49,110 bases of DNA from Dehalococcoidia bacterium (GTDB lineage: Bacteria; Chloroflexota; Dehalococcoidia; DSTF01; JACRBR01), in contig JADMII010000018.1 of assembly GCA_015478665.1 (NCBI GenBank), forward strand, positions 1 to 49,110, written 5' to 3'. The position numbers and the translations under genes were made by a program. This document shows, piece after piece, positions 15,356-23,194 of the stretch (positions are counted from its first letter, which is position 1; every line of letters begins with the position of its first letter). The notes under the pieces were generated by a model. That model had not been told where the DNA came from. It saw nothing but the letters and a program-made list of their open reading frames with translations, and did not search any database.

Positions 15356-17632
15356 ATGATGCCGCTGGCCGGCGTGCTCGATTCCCTGCGGAACGACCCG
15401 GAGCTCGCCGCCGGCTTCGTCGAATGGCGCGAGCTGCCCGCCGCGCCCGCGCGCTACGCCCCCTGGCCGATCGGCGCCGACCCGCGGCTGATCGATGCGC
15501 TCGCCCGTCGCGGCATCGGCGAGCTGTACACGCACCAGGCGGCCGCGTTCGGCGCCGTCACGCAGCGCCGCAGCATCGTCGTCGTCACGCCGACGGCCTC
15601 TGGCAAGACGCTCTGCTACAACCTGCCCGTCCTCCAGACGCTGCTCGCGCAGCCGGATGCACGCGCGCTCTACATCTTCCCGACGAAGGCGCTGGCACAG
15701 GACCAGATGGAGGAGCTGCGTGGGCTGATCGGCGAGCTCAGCGCGGACATCCGCACCTTCACCTACCACGGCGACACCGCCGCCGACGCGCGACGCAAGG
15801 TGCGCGAGGCCGGCCACGTCGTCGTCACCAACCCGGACATGCTGCACACCGGCATTCTCCCGCATCACACCAAGTGGGTGAAGCTGTTCGAGAATCTCCG
15901 TTATGTCGTGATCGACGAGCTCCACCAGTATCGCGGCGTTTTCGGCAGCCACGTCGCCAACGTCATCCGGCGTCTGCACCGCATCTGCCGCTTCTACGGC
16001 TCCGACCCCGTCTTCATCTGCTGCTCGGCGACGATCGCCAATCCGCGCGAGCTCGCGGAGAACATCGTCCGCACGCCGGTGGTGCTCATCGACGACAACG
16101 GCGCGCCGCGCGGGCCGAAGGTGATCGCCGTCTACAACCCGCCCCTCGTCAACCGCGAGCTGGGCATCCGCCAGGCGGCGATCGATGCCGCGCGGTCGAT
16201 CGGCACGCGGCTGCTGCAAGGCGGCGTGCAGACGATCGTCTTCGCGCCGTCGCGGGTGCGGGTCGAGCTGCTGCTGCGCTACCTGCGGGAGTCGCTGACG
16301 CAGCGGCCGGGCGAGGCGCCGGCCGTCGAGGGCTATCGCGGCGGCTACCTGCCGAGCGAGCGGCGCGCCGTCGAGCGGGCGCTGCGCGAGGGCCGCCTGC
16401 GCGGCGTCGTCGCCACGAACGCGCTCGAGCTCGGCGTCGACATCGGCGGCCTCGATGCGGCGGTGCTCACCGGCTATCCGGGCAGCCTGGCGAGCGCCTG
16501 GCAGCAGATCGGCCGCGCCGGACGCCGGCAGGAGCTGGCGCTGGCGGTGCTCGTGGCGTCGTCGTCGCCGCTCAACCAGTACGTCGCCAGTCATCCCGAG
16601 TACCTCTTCGAGACGTCGCCGGAGGCAGGCCTCGTCGACCCCGACAACCTGCTCGTGCGCGTCAGCCACATGAAGTGCGCGGCCTTCGAAGTGCCGGTCG
16701 AGGAGGCGGAGCCGCCGGACGGCCCCTGCGGCTTCGGCGCCGATGCACGGGCGCTGCTCGAGACGCTGGCATCGGAAGACGTCCTCGTGCGGGCGGGCGG
16801 CCGCTACCACTGGATGGCGGAGGCCTTTCCGGCCGAAGGCGTCAGCCTGCGCACGGCGGCGATCGACAACTTCGTCGTCATCGAGCAGGGGCCGAAGCCG
16901 CGCGTGATCGGCGAGGTCGACCGGCCGGCGGCGCCGCTGCTGGTTCACGAAGAGGCGATCTACATGCACGGCGGCGCGCAGTACCACGTCGACCGCCTGG
17001 ACTGGCACGAGAAGAAGGCGTACGTCAGGCGCGTTGACGTCGACTACTACACGGATGCCAACCTGGCCGTCGACCTGGAGGTGCTCGAGCCGTTCGAAGA
17101 CGCGCCGGCGAAGGGCTGCCACGTCGAGCACGGCGAGGTGGCGGTGCGTGACGTGGCGACGGTCTTCAAGAAGATCACACTCGATACGCACGAGAACGTC
17201 GGCTGGGGCAGGATCAGCATCCCTGAAGAGAGCCGCCACACGACCTCGTACTGGCTCGCGCTCGACGATGAGGCGCGCGACGGCATGACGCGCGCGGAGC
17301 TGCAGGACGCGCTCTGGGGCGTCGCCCATCTGCTGCGGCACCTGGCGCCGATCTTCCTCATGTGCGACCCGCGCGACCTGCAGGCGGTCGCCCAGATCCG
17401 CTCGCCGTTCACCGGCCGTCCGACGCTCTTCCTCTACGAGAACCAGCCCGGCGGCGTCGGCATGGCGCGGCGCCTGTTCGAGATCCACCCGCAGCTGATG
17501 GCCGCCGCGCGGGAGCTCGTCGTGCAGTGCGGCTGCAGCGCAGGCTGCCCGGGCTGCGTCGGACCGTCGGTCAGCGAGCACGCGGCGAACAAGCGGGCGG
17601 CGGTGGCGCTGCTGCGGCGGCTGGCGGAGTGA
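15356..17632 (+). CDS. mrfA: MrfA/YprA-type DEAD-box DNA repair helicase with DUF1998 domain
   Basis: The 758-residue superfamily 2 helicase resembles Bacillus MrfA (YprA), which acts with MrfB in repair of mitomycin-type damage. Walker A is TPTASGKT at residues 78-85, Walker B is VVIDELHQY, motif III lies in ICCSATIANP, and motif VI is QQIGRAGRRQE. The C-terminal DUF1998 region ends with four cysteines at residues 725, 727, 731 and 734 (CGCSAGCPGC), the expected zinc site. The frame is open 5' of ATG 15356, but GGAGG directly before this ATG and the promoter at 15297-15325 decide the start. It forms an apparent operon with the exonuclease at 17745, and the promoter carries an SOS-box-like site. 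Confidence 0.93.
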   Translation: MMPLAGVLDSLRNDPELAAGFVEWRELPAAPARYAPWPIGADPRLIDALARRGIGELYTHQAAAFGAVTQRRSIVVVTPTASGKTLCYNLPVLQTLLAQPDARALYIFPTKALAQDQMEELRGLIGELSADIRTFTYHGDTAADARRKVREAGHVVVTNPDMLHTGILPHHTKWVKLFENLRYVVIDELHQYRGVFGSHVANVIRRLHRICRFYGSDPVFICCSATIANPRELAENIVRTPVVLIDDNGAPRGPKVIAVYNPPLVNRELGIRQAAIDAARSIGTRLLQGGVQTIVFAPSRVRVELLLRYLRESLTQRPGEAPAVEGYRGGYLPSERRAVERALREGRLRGVVATNALELGVDIGGLDAAVLTGYPGSLASAWQQIGRAGRRQELALAVLVASSSPLNQYVASHPEYLFETSPEAGLVDPDNLLVRVSHMKCAAFEVPVEEAEPPDGPCGFGADARALLETLASEDVLVRAGGRYHWMAEAFPAEGVSLRTAAIDNFVVIEQGPKPRVIGEVDRPAAPLLVHEEAIYMHGGAQYHVDRLDWHEKKAYVRRVDVDYYTDANLAVDLEVLEPFEDAPAKGCHVEHGEVAVRDVATVFKKITLDTHENVGWGRISIPEESRHTTSYWLALDDEARDGMTRAELQDALWGVAHLLRHLAPIFLMCDPRDLQAVAQIRSPFTGRPTLFLYENQPGGVGMARRLFEIHPQLMAAARELVVQCGCSAGCPGCVGPSVSEHAANKRAAVALLRRLAE

Positions 17633-17744
17633 TCGGTGCGTGGGCGGAGGCCGGGTTCGGTGCGACAGCGATCTCGCGCCATGAGGCGGCAGCGGCCGGG
17701 CGGAGGCTGGAGGCTGGGCGGCGATCTGACATCGGGCGAGAGCG

Positions 17745-19460
17745 GTGACTGCGGGCGCGCCGGCGCGTGACGTGACGCCCGAGCGGCTGTCGCGGGCGCG
17801 CGCGGTGATCGCTGCGCACGCGGCCGCGCTGCGCGATGGCAGAGCTGTCCGCGGCAGCCGAAGCCGAAGGCCGGACGACGCCGGACGCGGCGCAGGCGCA
17901 CCCATCCCCGATTGGTGCAGCGATGCCTCCGACGACGCCGAAGCTGTGTCGCCAATCGACGTCATCGACGGCGCACCGGAGGCGAGCGGAGAGCGGTGCG
18001 CCGGCCAGGTCGGCTCTCCCGTCGCTCCGCCGGCGACCGTCACTGGTCCACGGTCGTCCGCCACCGCACCGGCGATCTACCGAGAGCAGCGCGGCGCAGC
18101 GCGTCCTCGCCGGGCGGATTCACGTCCGGGGATCAGCGCATCGGCGGTACACGGCCCGCCGCCGCTCGAACGCATCCTCGGCGGCGCGTGGGTGGAAACG
18201 GCGCACGGGCCGGCATTCGTGCGCGACCGCTGGTTCGCACTCGAGCATCGGCACGGCAATCTGCCGCTCGCTGCCGCGCTCGAGCTGGATCCCGGCGCGC
18301 TCTCGTGCCTGCTCTCCGGCCCATCGGCGCAAGGGGACGGGAGAGAGCACGGGGCCGGAGGTCGGAGGGCAGAGGGCGGCGGCTGCGAACCGACCGGAGA
18401 ACCGCGCTCCAGCCTCCGCCGTCAAGCAGCCGGCGTCTGCGCCGTTGCAGAGACAGCCGCCGCACCCGAACCCGACCTCCGCCCTCCGGCCTGCGGTAGC
18501 CGGCGCCGCCTCGGCTTCTTCGACATCGAGACGACGGGCCTCGGCGGCGGCACCGGCACCTATGTCTTCCTCGCCGGCCTGGGCACCTTCGAGGACGACG
18601 GCTTCCGCCTGCGCCAGTACTTCTTGGCCGACGTCGCCGGTGAGCGGGCGATGCTTGCGCTGCTCGCCGACGATCTCTCCCGCTGCGATGCGCTCGTCAC
18701 CTACAATGGTCGCGCCTTCGACGTGCCGATCGTCGAGACGCGGCTGACGCTTTCGCGCTTGCGAAGCCCGTGCGCCAGCCTCGCGCACTTCGATCTGCTC
18801 CAGCCGATGCGGCGGCTGTACCGGCACCGCCTGCCGTCCTGCCGGCTCGTGGACGCGGAGCGGCGGCTGCTCGGCATCGAGCGCTTCGACGATACGCCGG
18901 GCTCGCTGATGCCGGCGATCTACTTCGCCTACGTGCGCGCGGGGCAGACGGCGCCGCTGCGAGGCGTCTTCCAGCACAACGCCGATGACGTGCTCTCGCT
19001 CGTCGGGCTGCTGGCGCGGCTGACGGCGCTGTTTTCGTCCACTGAGCCGCCGCCGGACGACGCCGCCGCGCTCGCGCGCTGGTGGGAGCGCGAAGGGGCG
19101 CCGGAGCGGGCGCGCGCGCTGTACCGGCGAGCGCTGCCGTGGCTCGAGGGTGGCGACGACTGGACGTGGGCGGCGCACCGGCAGGCCCGCCTGAGCCGGC
19201 GCGCCGGCGACCACGACGAGGCGGCCGCGCTCTGGCGCGCGCTCTGGGCGCGGGGCGACGCCGCCGCCGGCCTGGCGCTGGCGAAGCACCTCGAACATCG
19301 GGCGCGAGAGTACGCCGGCGCAGCGGAGATCACGCGTGCGCTGCTGGCCGGTGGCGCGCACGACGCCGGCGGTCTGCGATCGCGACTCGCCCGCATTGAG
19401 CGCAAGATCGTGCGCGAGCCGACGATCTACGGCGCTGGCCAGAACCGGCGCACCGCGTAG
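17745..19460 (+). CDS. mrfB: MrfB/YprB-type RNase H-like exonuclease
   Basis: 571 residues. A DEDD-type exonuclease core begins at about residue 256: FFDIETTGLGGG (Asp260, Glu262), YNGRAFDVPIVETR and HNADDVLSLVGL carry the acidic residues. A helical, TPR-like C-terminus follows (ARALYRRALPWLEGG...). The conserved upstream segment LERILGGAWVETAHGPAFVRD matches YprB proteins. Two stretches, about residues 36-128 and 192-252, are low-complexity and lack family similarity; they make the protein longer than Bacillus MrfB. The GTG start is 112 nt after mrfA and has no strong ribosome binding site. The 3' end overlaps the convergent flavoprotein gene by 34 nt. Confidence 0.85.
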   Translation: MTAGAPARDVTPERLSRARAVIAAHAAALRDGRAVRGSRSRRPDDAGRGAGAPIPDWCSDASDDAEAVSPIDVIDGAPEASGERCAGQVGSPVAPPATVTGPRSSATAPAIYREQRGAARPRRADSRPGISASAVHGPPPLERILGGAWVETAHGPAFVRDRWFALEHRHGNLPLAAALELDPGALSCLLSGPSAQGDGREHGAGGRRAEGGGCEPTGEPRSSLRRQAAGVCAVAETAAAPEPDLRPPACGSRRRLGFFDIETTGLGGGTGTYVFLAGLGTFEDDGFRLRQYFLADVAGERAMLALLADDLSRCDALVTYNGRAFDVPIVETRLTLSRLRSPCASLAHFDLLQPMRRLYRHRLPSCRLVDAERRLLGIERFDDTPGSLMPAIYFAYVRAGQTAPLRGVFQHNADDVLSLVGLLARLTALFSSTEPPPDDAAALARWWEREGAPERARALYRRALPWLEGGDDWTWAAHRQARLSRRAGDHDEAAALWRALWARGDAAAGLALAKHLEHRAREYAGAAEITRALLAGGAHDAGGLRSRLARIERKIVREPTIYGAGQNRRTA

Positions 19461-19891
19461 GTATCGGGCGCGCGCATCTTCTCCCAGTGCGCCGTCATCG
19501 CCCGCTCGATATCGAGCTCGAAGATCCAGTCCTCCGGATGCACGGTGTGCCCGGCCGCCGCCGTCACCGCCGCCCGCGTCCGTTCGTCGGCGACACGCCG
19601 GGCGCGGCCGCTCAGGTAGCACTCGTCGTCGCGCTTGCCCGGCAAGGCGTGCAGGGCGTACCGGCCATCGCGCTGCAGGTCGAACCGTTTCGGCGAGGGC
19701 GCCGACCGGCCGCCGCCGGCCACGGCGACGTACATCCGCCCGTCGCTGAAGATCGGGCACACCGGATGCACGCGCGGCGAGCCGTCCGAACGGACGGTCG
19801 CGAGGTACATGATCGGGATCCAGTCGAGGAGCTCCCGGGCGAGCGCTGCCATCTCCGGTTCAGCGTCGGCGAGTTGCTGCCATGTCGCCAT
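19427..19891 (-). CDS. Pyridoxamine 5'-phosphate oxidase-fold protein
   Basis: The 154-residue protein has the FMN-binding split-barrel fold. The N-terminal region IMYLATVRSDGSPRVHPVCPIF is the classic first hairpin, followed by GRMYVAVAGGG, RYALHALPG and ECYLSGRARRV. It resembles general-stress-type or F420/flavin-binding members rather than biosynthetic PdxH; the cofactor and substrate are not deducible. AAGGAAGG precedes the ATG by 7 nt. Its 3' end overlaps mrfB on the opposite strand. Confidence 0.87.
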   Translation of the reverse strand: MATWQQLADAEPEMAALARELLDWIPIMYLATVRSDGSPRVHPVCPIFSDGRMYVAVAGGGRSAPSPKRFDLQRDGRYALHALPGKRDDECYLSGRARRVADERTRAAVTAAAGHTVHPEDWIFELDIERAMTAHWEKMRAPDTYAVRRFWPAP

Positions 19892-19931
19892 GGGACACCT
19901 TCCTTTCGGCAGGGCGACGACTCACGTGCCG

Positions 19932-19937
19932 AGTATA
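19932..19937 (-). promoter_or_regulatory. Possible -10 element of the PNPOx-fold gene
   Basis: TATACT on the minus strand, about 40 nt before the ATG at 19891, leaving room for a leader with the AAGGAAGG ribosome binding site. Confidence 0.35.
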
Positions 19938-19989
19938 TGGAGGTGCTCCTGACAGCGTGGTGTCACCGGTGCTGGCGAAGGTGACGTGC

Positions 19990-20697
19990 TCAGGCGGCCT
20001 TGCGTTGCCCATCGTCGGGCGCGGGATCGCCGGCGGCGCCGGTCTCCTGCAGGTAGAGCAGCACCGCCTTCACCCTCGGGTGCGCCGCCTGGTCGCGGCT
20101 CAGGTTCAACTGCCCGAAGATCGCGTTGATGTGATTCTCGACGCTCTTCTCTTCGAGCACGAGCGCCCGCGCCACGGCGCCGTTGTTGTAGCCGCGCGCC
20201 ATCAGCGACAACACCTCGAGCTGCCGCTTCGTCAGCGCCGACAGCCGCGTCTCCCGCCGCCCCAGCACGTCGAGCACGACCGGGTCGAGCACCACCAGGC
20301 CCGAGGCGGCGCCGTCGATCGCCCGCACAAGGGTGGCGATGTCGGCTACGGACTGCCGCAGCAGGTACGACCAGCCGGCGGCGCGGAACGCCGGCAACGC
20401 CGCCAGCATGCGCGTATCCGGCCGCTCGCCGAGGAACATGACGCGCGTCCGCAGACGGGCGCGTCCGAGCTCCTGCGCGACGGCCAGCGCCATCTCCTCG
20501 TTGGCCGCATCGATGCCGATCAGCGTGACCTCGGGCCGGGTGCGGACGGCGACATCGAGCGCCGAGCCGGCGTCTCCGGCAGCGCCGGTCACCTCGAGCT
20601 GCGGCTCGCCGGCGAGGACGGAGCTGAGCATGTCGCGCAGGAGCCCGTCGCGCTCCACGACGAGGACGCGGATCGGCATCTTCTTCGGCGTCTGCAT
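19990..20697 (-). CDS. LuxR/NarL-type response regulator with a degenerate receiver
   Basis: The 235-residue regulator has an N-terminal receiver-like domain (IRVLVVERDGLLRDML) and a C-terminal LuxR helix-turn-helix at about residues 165-222 (LTKRQLEVLSLMARGYNNG, KSVENHINAIFGQLNL). Key receiver residues are missing: the acidic pair reads E15-R16, the phospho-acceptor position is Gly61 (TLIGIDA in place of LLDI) and the conserved Lys is Arg (YLLRQS). It probably does not work by normal phosphorylation. The ATG at 20697 is chosen because GATAAT lies 7 nt upstream; the longer frame upstream is low complexity. It is divergent from the archaellum operon, 567 nt away, so it is a candidate regulator of it. 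Confidence 0.88.
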   Translation of the reverse strand: MQTPKKMPIRVLVVERDGLLRDMLSSVLAGEPQLEVTGAAGDAGSALDVAVRTRPEVTLIGIDAANEEMALAVAQELGRARLRTRVMFLGERPDTRMLAALPAFRAAGWSYLLRQSVADIATLVRAIDGAASGLVVLDPVVLDVLGRRETRLSALTKRQLEVLSLMARGYNNGAVARALVLEEKSVENHINAIFGQLNLSRDQAAHPRVKAVLLYLQETGAAGDPAPDDGQRKAA

Positions 20698-20704
20698 CGC
20701 CTCG

Positions 20705-20710
20705 ATTATC
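20705..20710 (-). promoter_or_regulatory. -10 element of the LuxR-type regulator (leaderless type)
   Basis: GATAAT on the minus strand ends 7 nt before the ATG at 20697. Confidence 0.4.
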
Positions 20711-20961
20711 GGACGCGCTTCCCGCGCACGCATGCGGGAGAGCGCTGATTCCCGGCCTCGGCGAGGCATCGGACGGCCCGCGCCGCAGGCGGTGTCCGGC
20801 GGCCCCCGCGACGGCTGTGCGGCGCCGCGGGCCTCGCGAGGCTTCTCCACGAGGTCTGGCTGCACCGGCGGCGGACACGTCGCTCTGACCTTGCTGCGGC
20901 CTCCGTTCCGGCGGCCCGCGCTCACGGCGATGGCACCGAGCGCGGCGCCAGATTCAGCATA

Positions 20962-21178
20962 GGTGAAGGCACCCGCGGAAGTCGGGTGCAATCACCATGC
21001 GCCGCGCCGCCTACCGGCACGAACCTTCAACGGTACACGGACGTGCCGGCAGGCCAGCGCAGGGAAGGGCGCATCTGGTCCCCGGGCGTCTGAGCCCACG
21101 GGGTGACAGACGGCCGGGTAGCAAAGGAGTGCGCGACCAAGCCTGCGATCTCTCTCACACACACACAGGCTCGCGCTC
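20962..21178 (+). promoter_or_regulatory. Structured region upstream of archaellin (possible 5' leader RNA)
   Basis: The 567-nt gap upstream of arlB contains a chain of inverted repeats. GGTGA/TCACC encloses GCACCCG/CGGGTGC (20962-20996). ATGCGCC (20997-21003) pairs with GGCGCAT (21068-21074) around a 13-position stem with one mismatch, 21009-21021 with 21042-21054. CCCGG...CCGGG encloses GTCTG/CAGAC (21081-21118). GAGTGCG/CGCGCTC encloses AGCCTG/CAGGCT with a CA-rich loop (21127-21178). An A/G-rich single-stranded segment, TAGCAAAGGAG, lies between the last two. This looks like a folded mRNA leader, possibly a riboswitch or protein-binding element, but I could not assign it to a known class. 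No clear promoter is seen in the gap. Confidence 0.4.
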
Positions 21179-21264
21179 ATCGAAGGAGGTGGCCCGAGGA
21201 GCAACGAACGGTTCCGAACGATGGCCAGCGCTGGGGCGCGGCACAGCTGAATCTGGAGGAAGCA

Positions 21265-21849
21265 ATGAAGCGGATTATGCAACTCGTCCGCCGAATGCGG
21301 GACGAGCGCGGCATCACCGGCCTGGAGACGGCGATCATCCTGATCGCCTTCGTCGTGGTCGCCGCCGTGTTCGCATTCGTCGTACTGAGCACGGGCCTCT
21401 TCAGCTCCGAGCGGGGCAAGGAGGCAGTGTACGCGGGCCTCGCGAAGACACGGGGCACGATGGAGCTCTCGAGCGGCGTCATCGCGACGTCGAACACGAC
21501 GACCGGCCTGACGAAGATCACCTTCGACGTCGCGCTGGCCGCCGGTGGTGACTCGGTCAACCTGGACCCGGCCGCGACGACCAACCGAACCGTGATCAGC
21601 TACATCGACAGCTCGACGACCGTGAGCAACGTGACGTACACGGTTTCGCCGCTGGTCGGCAACGGCGACAATCTGCTGCAGCCGGGCGAGCTCTTCGAAG
21701 TGAGCATCGACACGACGCAGGCCGGCTTCCCGACCATCGGCACGAACGCCACGTTCACGCTCGAGATCAAGCCGCCGAGCGGCTCGTTCATGGTGATCCA
21801 GCGGACGACGCCAGCGTCGATCTCGGACACGACGATCGACCTCAACTAA
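21265..21849 (+). CDS. arlB: Archaellin (archaeal-type flagellin)
   Basis: The 194-residue filament subunit of an archaellum has a class III signal peptide: basic MKRIMQLVRRMRDERG, predicted cleavage after Gly16, then ITGLETAIILIAFVVVAAVF, the archaellin hydrophobic helix, with Glu at +5 of the mature protein. The rest is a beta-rich, Ser/Thr-rich outer domain without cysteine. Four of its eight Asn are in N-X-S/T sequons (NTT, NRT, NVT, NAT), so N-glycosylation is conceivable. GGAGGA is 6 nt before the ATG; the upstream in-frame extension is not credible. First gene of the archaellum cluster, followed by a hairpin. A prepilin peptidase is needed for processing and is not in the window. Confidence 0.93.
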   Translation: MKRIMQLVRRMRDERGITGLETAIILIAFVVVAAVFAFVVLSTGLFSSERGKEAVYAGLAKTRGTMELSSGVIATSNTTTGLTKITFDVALAAGGDSVNLDPAATTNRTVISYIDSSTTVSNVTYTVSPLVGNGDNLLQPGELFEVSIDTTQAGFPTIGTNATFTLEIKPPSGSFMVIQRTTPASISDTTIDLN

Positions 21850-21875
21850 GGGCGCTCAGGACGAGGGCTCGGGAG

Positions 21876-21903
21876 GGGCGGCCGCCCATCGGGACGGCCG
21901 CCC
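21876..21903 (+). terminator. Hairpin between archaellin and the downstream archaellum genes
   Basis: GGGCGGCCG (21876-21884) pairs with CGGCCGCCC (21895-21903) around a 10-nt loop, 27 nt after the arlB stop. There is no T-tract. It could act as a partial terminator or RNA-stabilising structure that lets archaellin exceed the minor components. Confidence 0.45.
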
Positions 21904-21939
21904 TGCCCCCTACCGGCCGCAGAGGCCGCGAAAGGCAGG

Positions 21940-22659
21940 ATGGCCGTGGACGCGCAACCGCTCAGCTCGAAGGTCGCCGCGCTCGAAGCGAAGGTGGCGG
22001 TCCTCGAGGACGAGGGCAAGATCATCAAGGGTGAGGTGAAGCAGATCCTCACCGAGATCCGCACGGCTATCCTCTCCCGCGTCGACAACCCGTTCGATGA
22101 GGTCGCGGGCGGCGGCCACGCCCAGGCGGCGACCGTGCAGGTCGTCTCGGCGGCGGCGCCGGACCTCGCGCGCGTCCAGATCATCGCGCCGGAGCCGCCG
22201 CCCGTCGGCGAGCGCGAGCCGGAGCCCGCACCCGAGCCGGCGCCCGAGCGGGTGCCCGCGCGGCCTTCCCGCCCGGCCGAAGACGAACGCAGCATCGATG
22301 CGAAGGAGCCGATCATGCTGAGGCCCGCAAGCGCCGCCGCACCCATGCCCGAGCCGCTGGCGCCGGCGTCGTCGCCGCAGTGGAGCCTGCTGACGATTGC
22401 CAGCCTGACGGCCTGGGCGGAAGAGGCGATGGGGCGCCTGGGCGCGCTGCGCTTCGAGATCCTGCTCGACCTCTGCGAGGCGGCGGGGCACGTCTCGCCC
22501 GAAGCGCGCGCCGCTCTCTCGCGGGTACGCGAGTTGGACGTGACGGCGCCGGAGCACGCGCCCTCGACGAACGAGACGATCGTCGTGCTGCGCCAGCTCG
22601 ATGCGCTGCTGAACGACGACGCCGGCGACCAGCCGGGGCTGCACGCGCTGCGACGGTAA
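21940..22659 (+). CDS. ArlC/D/E-like cytosolic archaellum protein
   Basis: 239 residues. Residues about 8-50 form a coiled coil (LSSKVAALEAKVAVLEDEG). A Pro/Glu-rich linker follows (about 85-125, with repeated EPEPAPEPAPE-type units). The C-terminal domain, WSLLTIASLTAWAEEAMGRL then FEILLDLCEAAGHVSPEARAAL, matches the FlaD/FlaE (ArlD/E) C-terminal domain of archaea, where 'W.EE....G' and a helix ending in 'G.I....' are typical. In archaea these proteins link chemotaxis signals to the motor base. I cannot say which of C, D or E it corresponds to, since this may be a single fused version. ATG 21940 follows AAAGGCAGG. Confidence 0.8.
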   Translation: MAVDAQPLSSKVAALEAKVAVLEDEGKIIKGEVKQILTEIRTAILSRVDNPFDEVAGGGHAQAATVQVVSAAAPDLARVQIIAPEPPPVGEREPEPAPEPAPERVPARPSRPAEDERSIDAKEPIMLRPASAAAPMPEPLAPASSPQWSLLTIASLTAWAEEAMGRLGALRFEILLDLCEAAGHVSPEARAALSRVRELDVTAPEHAPSTNETIVVLRQLDALLNDDAGDQPGLHALRR

Positions 22660-22708
22660 GAAGGGACGTCTTCGCCCTCCACGGGGCGGACGCTGAAGGA
22701 GTGGCGTC

Positions 22709-23185
22709 ATCGATAAGGCAATCACGACCATCATGCTCACCATCGCCGCCATCGTCGCGGTCGTCGCCGTGACGAACGCCGTGCTGCCCTCCGTCGGCCG
22801 CACGACGGGCGCGCTCGTCTCGACGTCGAGCGTCGTGCAGGACCGCATCGCCAGCCAGATCGAGATCGTCAACGCGACGGCACAGGACGCCGACCCGGAC
22901 GCGCGCGTCTGGGTGAAGAACATCGGCGCGGTGAAGGTGCAGCCGGTCGAACGGATGGACGTCTTCTTCGGGCCGTCGGGCAACTTCCAGCGGGTGCCAT
23001 ACGGCGGCGCCGGCTGCGCGGCGCCGTGCTGGGAGTACACGATCGCGAACGCGACGGACTTCGAGCCGACGGCGACGCTGTCGATCGTGATCCACAACAG
23101 CGGCAACCTGAGCGCGGGGCAGACGTATTACGTGAAGGTCGTGACGCCGAACGGCATCGACGACTCGAAGTACTTCACGATCTGA
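22709..23185 (+). CDS. arlG: ArlG-like archaellum stator protein (start uncertain)
   Basis: From ATG 22733 the protein has 150 residues and starts inside its hydrophobic helix (MLTIAAIVAVVAVTNAVLP). Reading 8 codons further 5' adds IDKAITTI, which restores a class-III-like N-terminus; those codons begin with ATC at 22709, 7 nt after AAGGAG (22696-22701). No ATG, GTG or TTG is in frame there. So the gene may use ATC as start, or the assembly may have a base error (GTG at 22701 is one frame off). The rest is a secreted beta-domain (ARVWVKNIGAVKV, TLSIVIHNSGNLSAGQTYYVKV), as in ArlF/ArlG proteins that anchor the motor outside the membrane. Assignment to G versus F is tentative. Confidence 0.78.
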   Translation: MDKAITTIMLTIAAIVAVVAVTNAVLPSVGRTTGALVSTSSVVQDRIASQIEIVNATAQDADPDARVWVKNIGAVKVQPVERMDVFFGPSGNFQRVPYGGAGCAAPCWEYTIANATDFEPTATLSIVIHNSGNLSAGQTYYVKVVTPNGIDDSKYFTI

Positions 23186-23194
23186 GGCGAGGCG

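Noticed and set aside
21081-21130. Firm assignment of the archaellin leader to the c-di-GMP-I or c-di-AMP riboswitch class
   Set aside because: Only short fragments resemble those classes; the conserved GNRA-loop hairpin and CAAAGCC core of c-di-GMP-I, and the long core of the c-di-AMP element, are not present.
21149-21168. CT/CA microsatellite as phase-variation switch for archaellin
   Set aside because: The run (CTCTCTCACACACACACA) is short, non-coding and lies in a hairpin loop upstream of the ribosome binding site; slippage would not change a reading frame.
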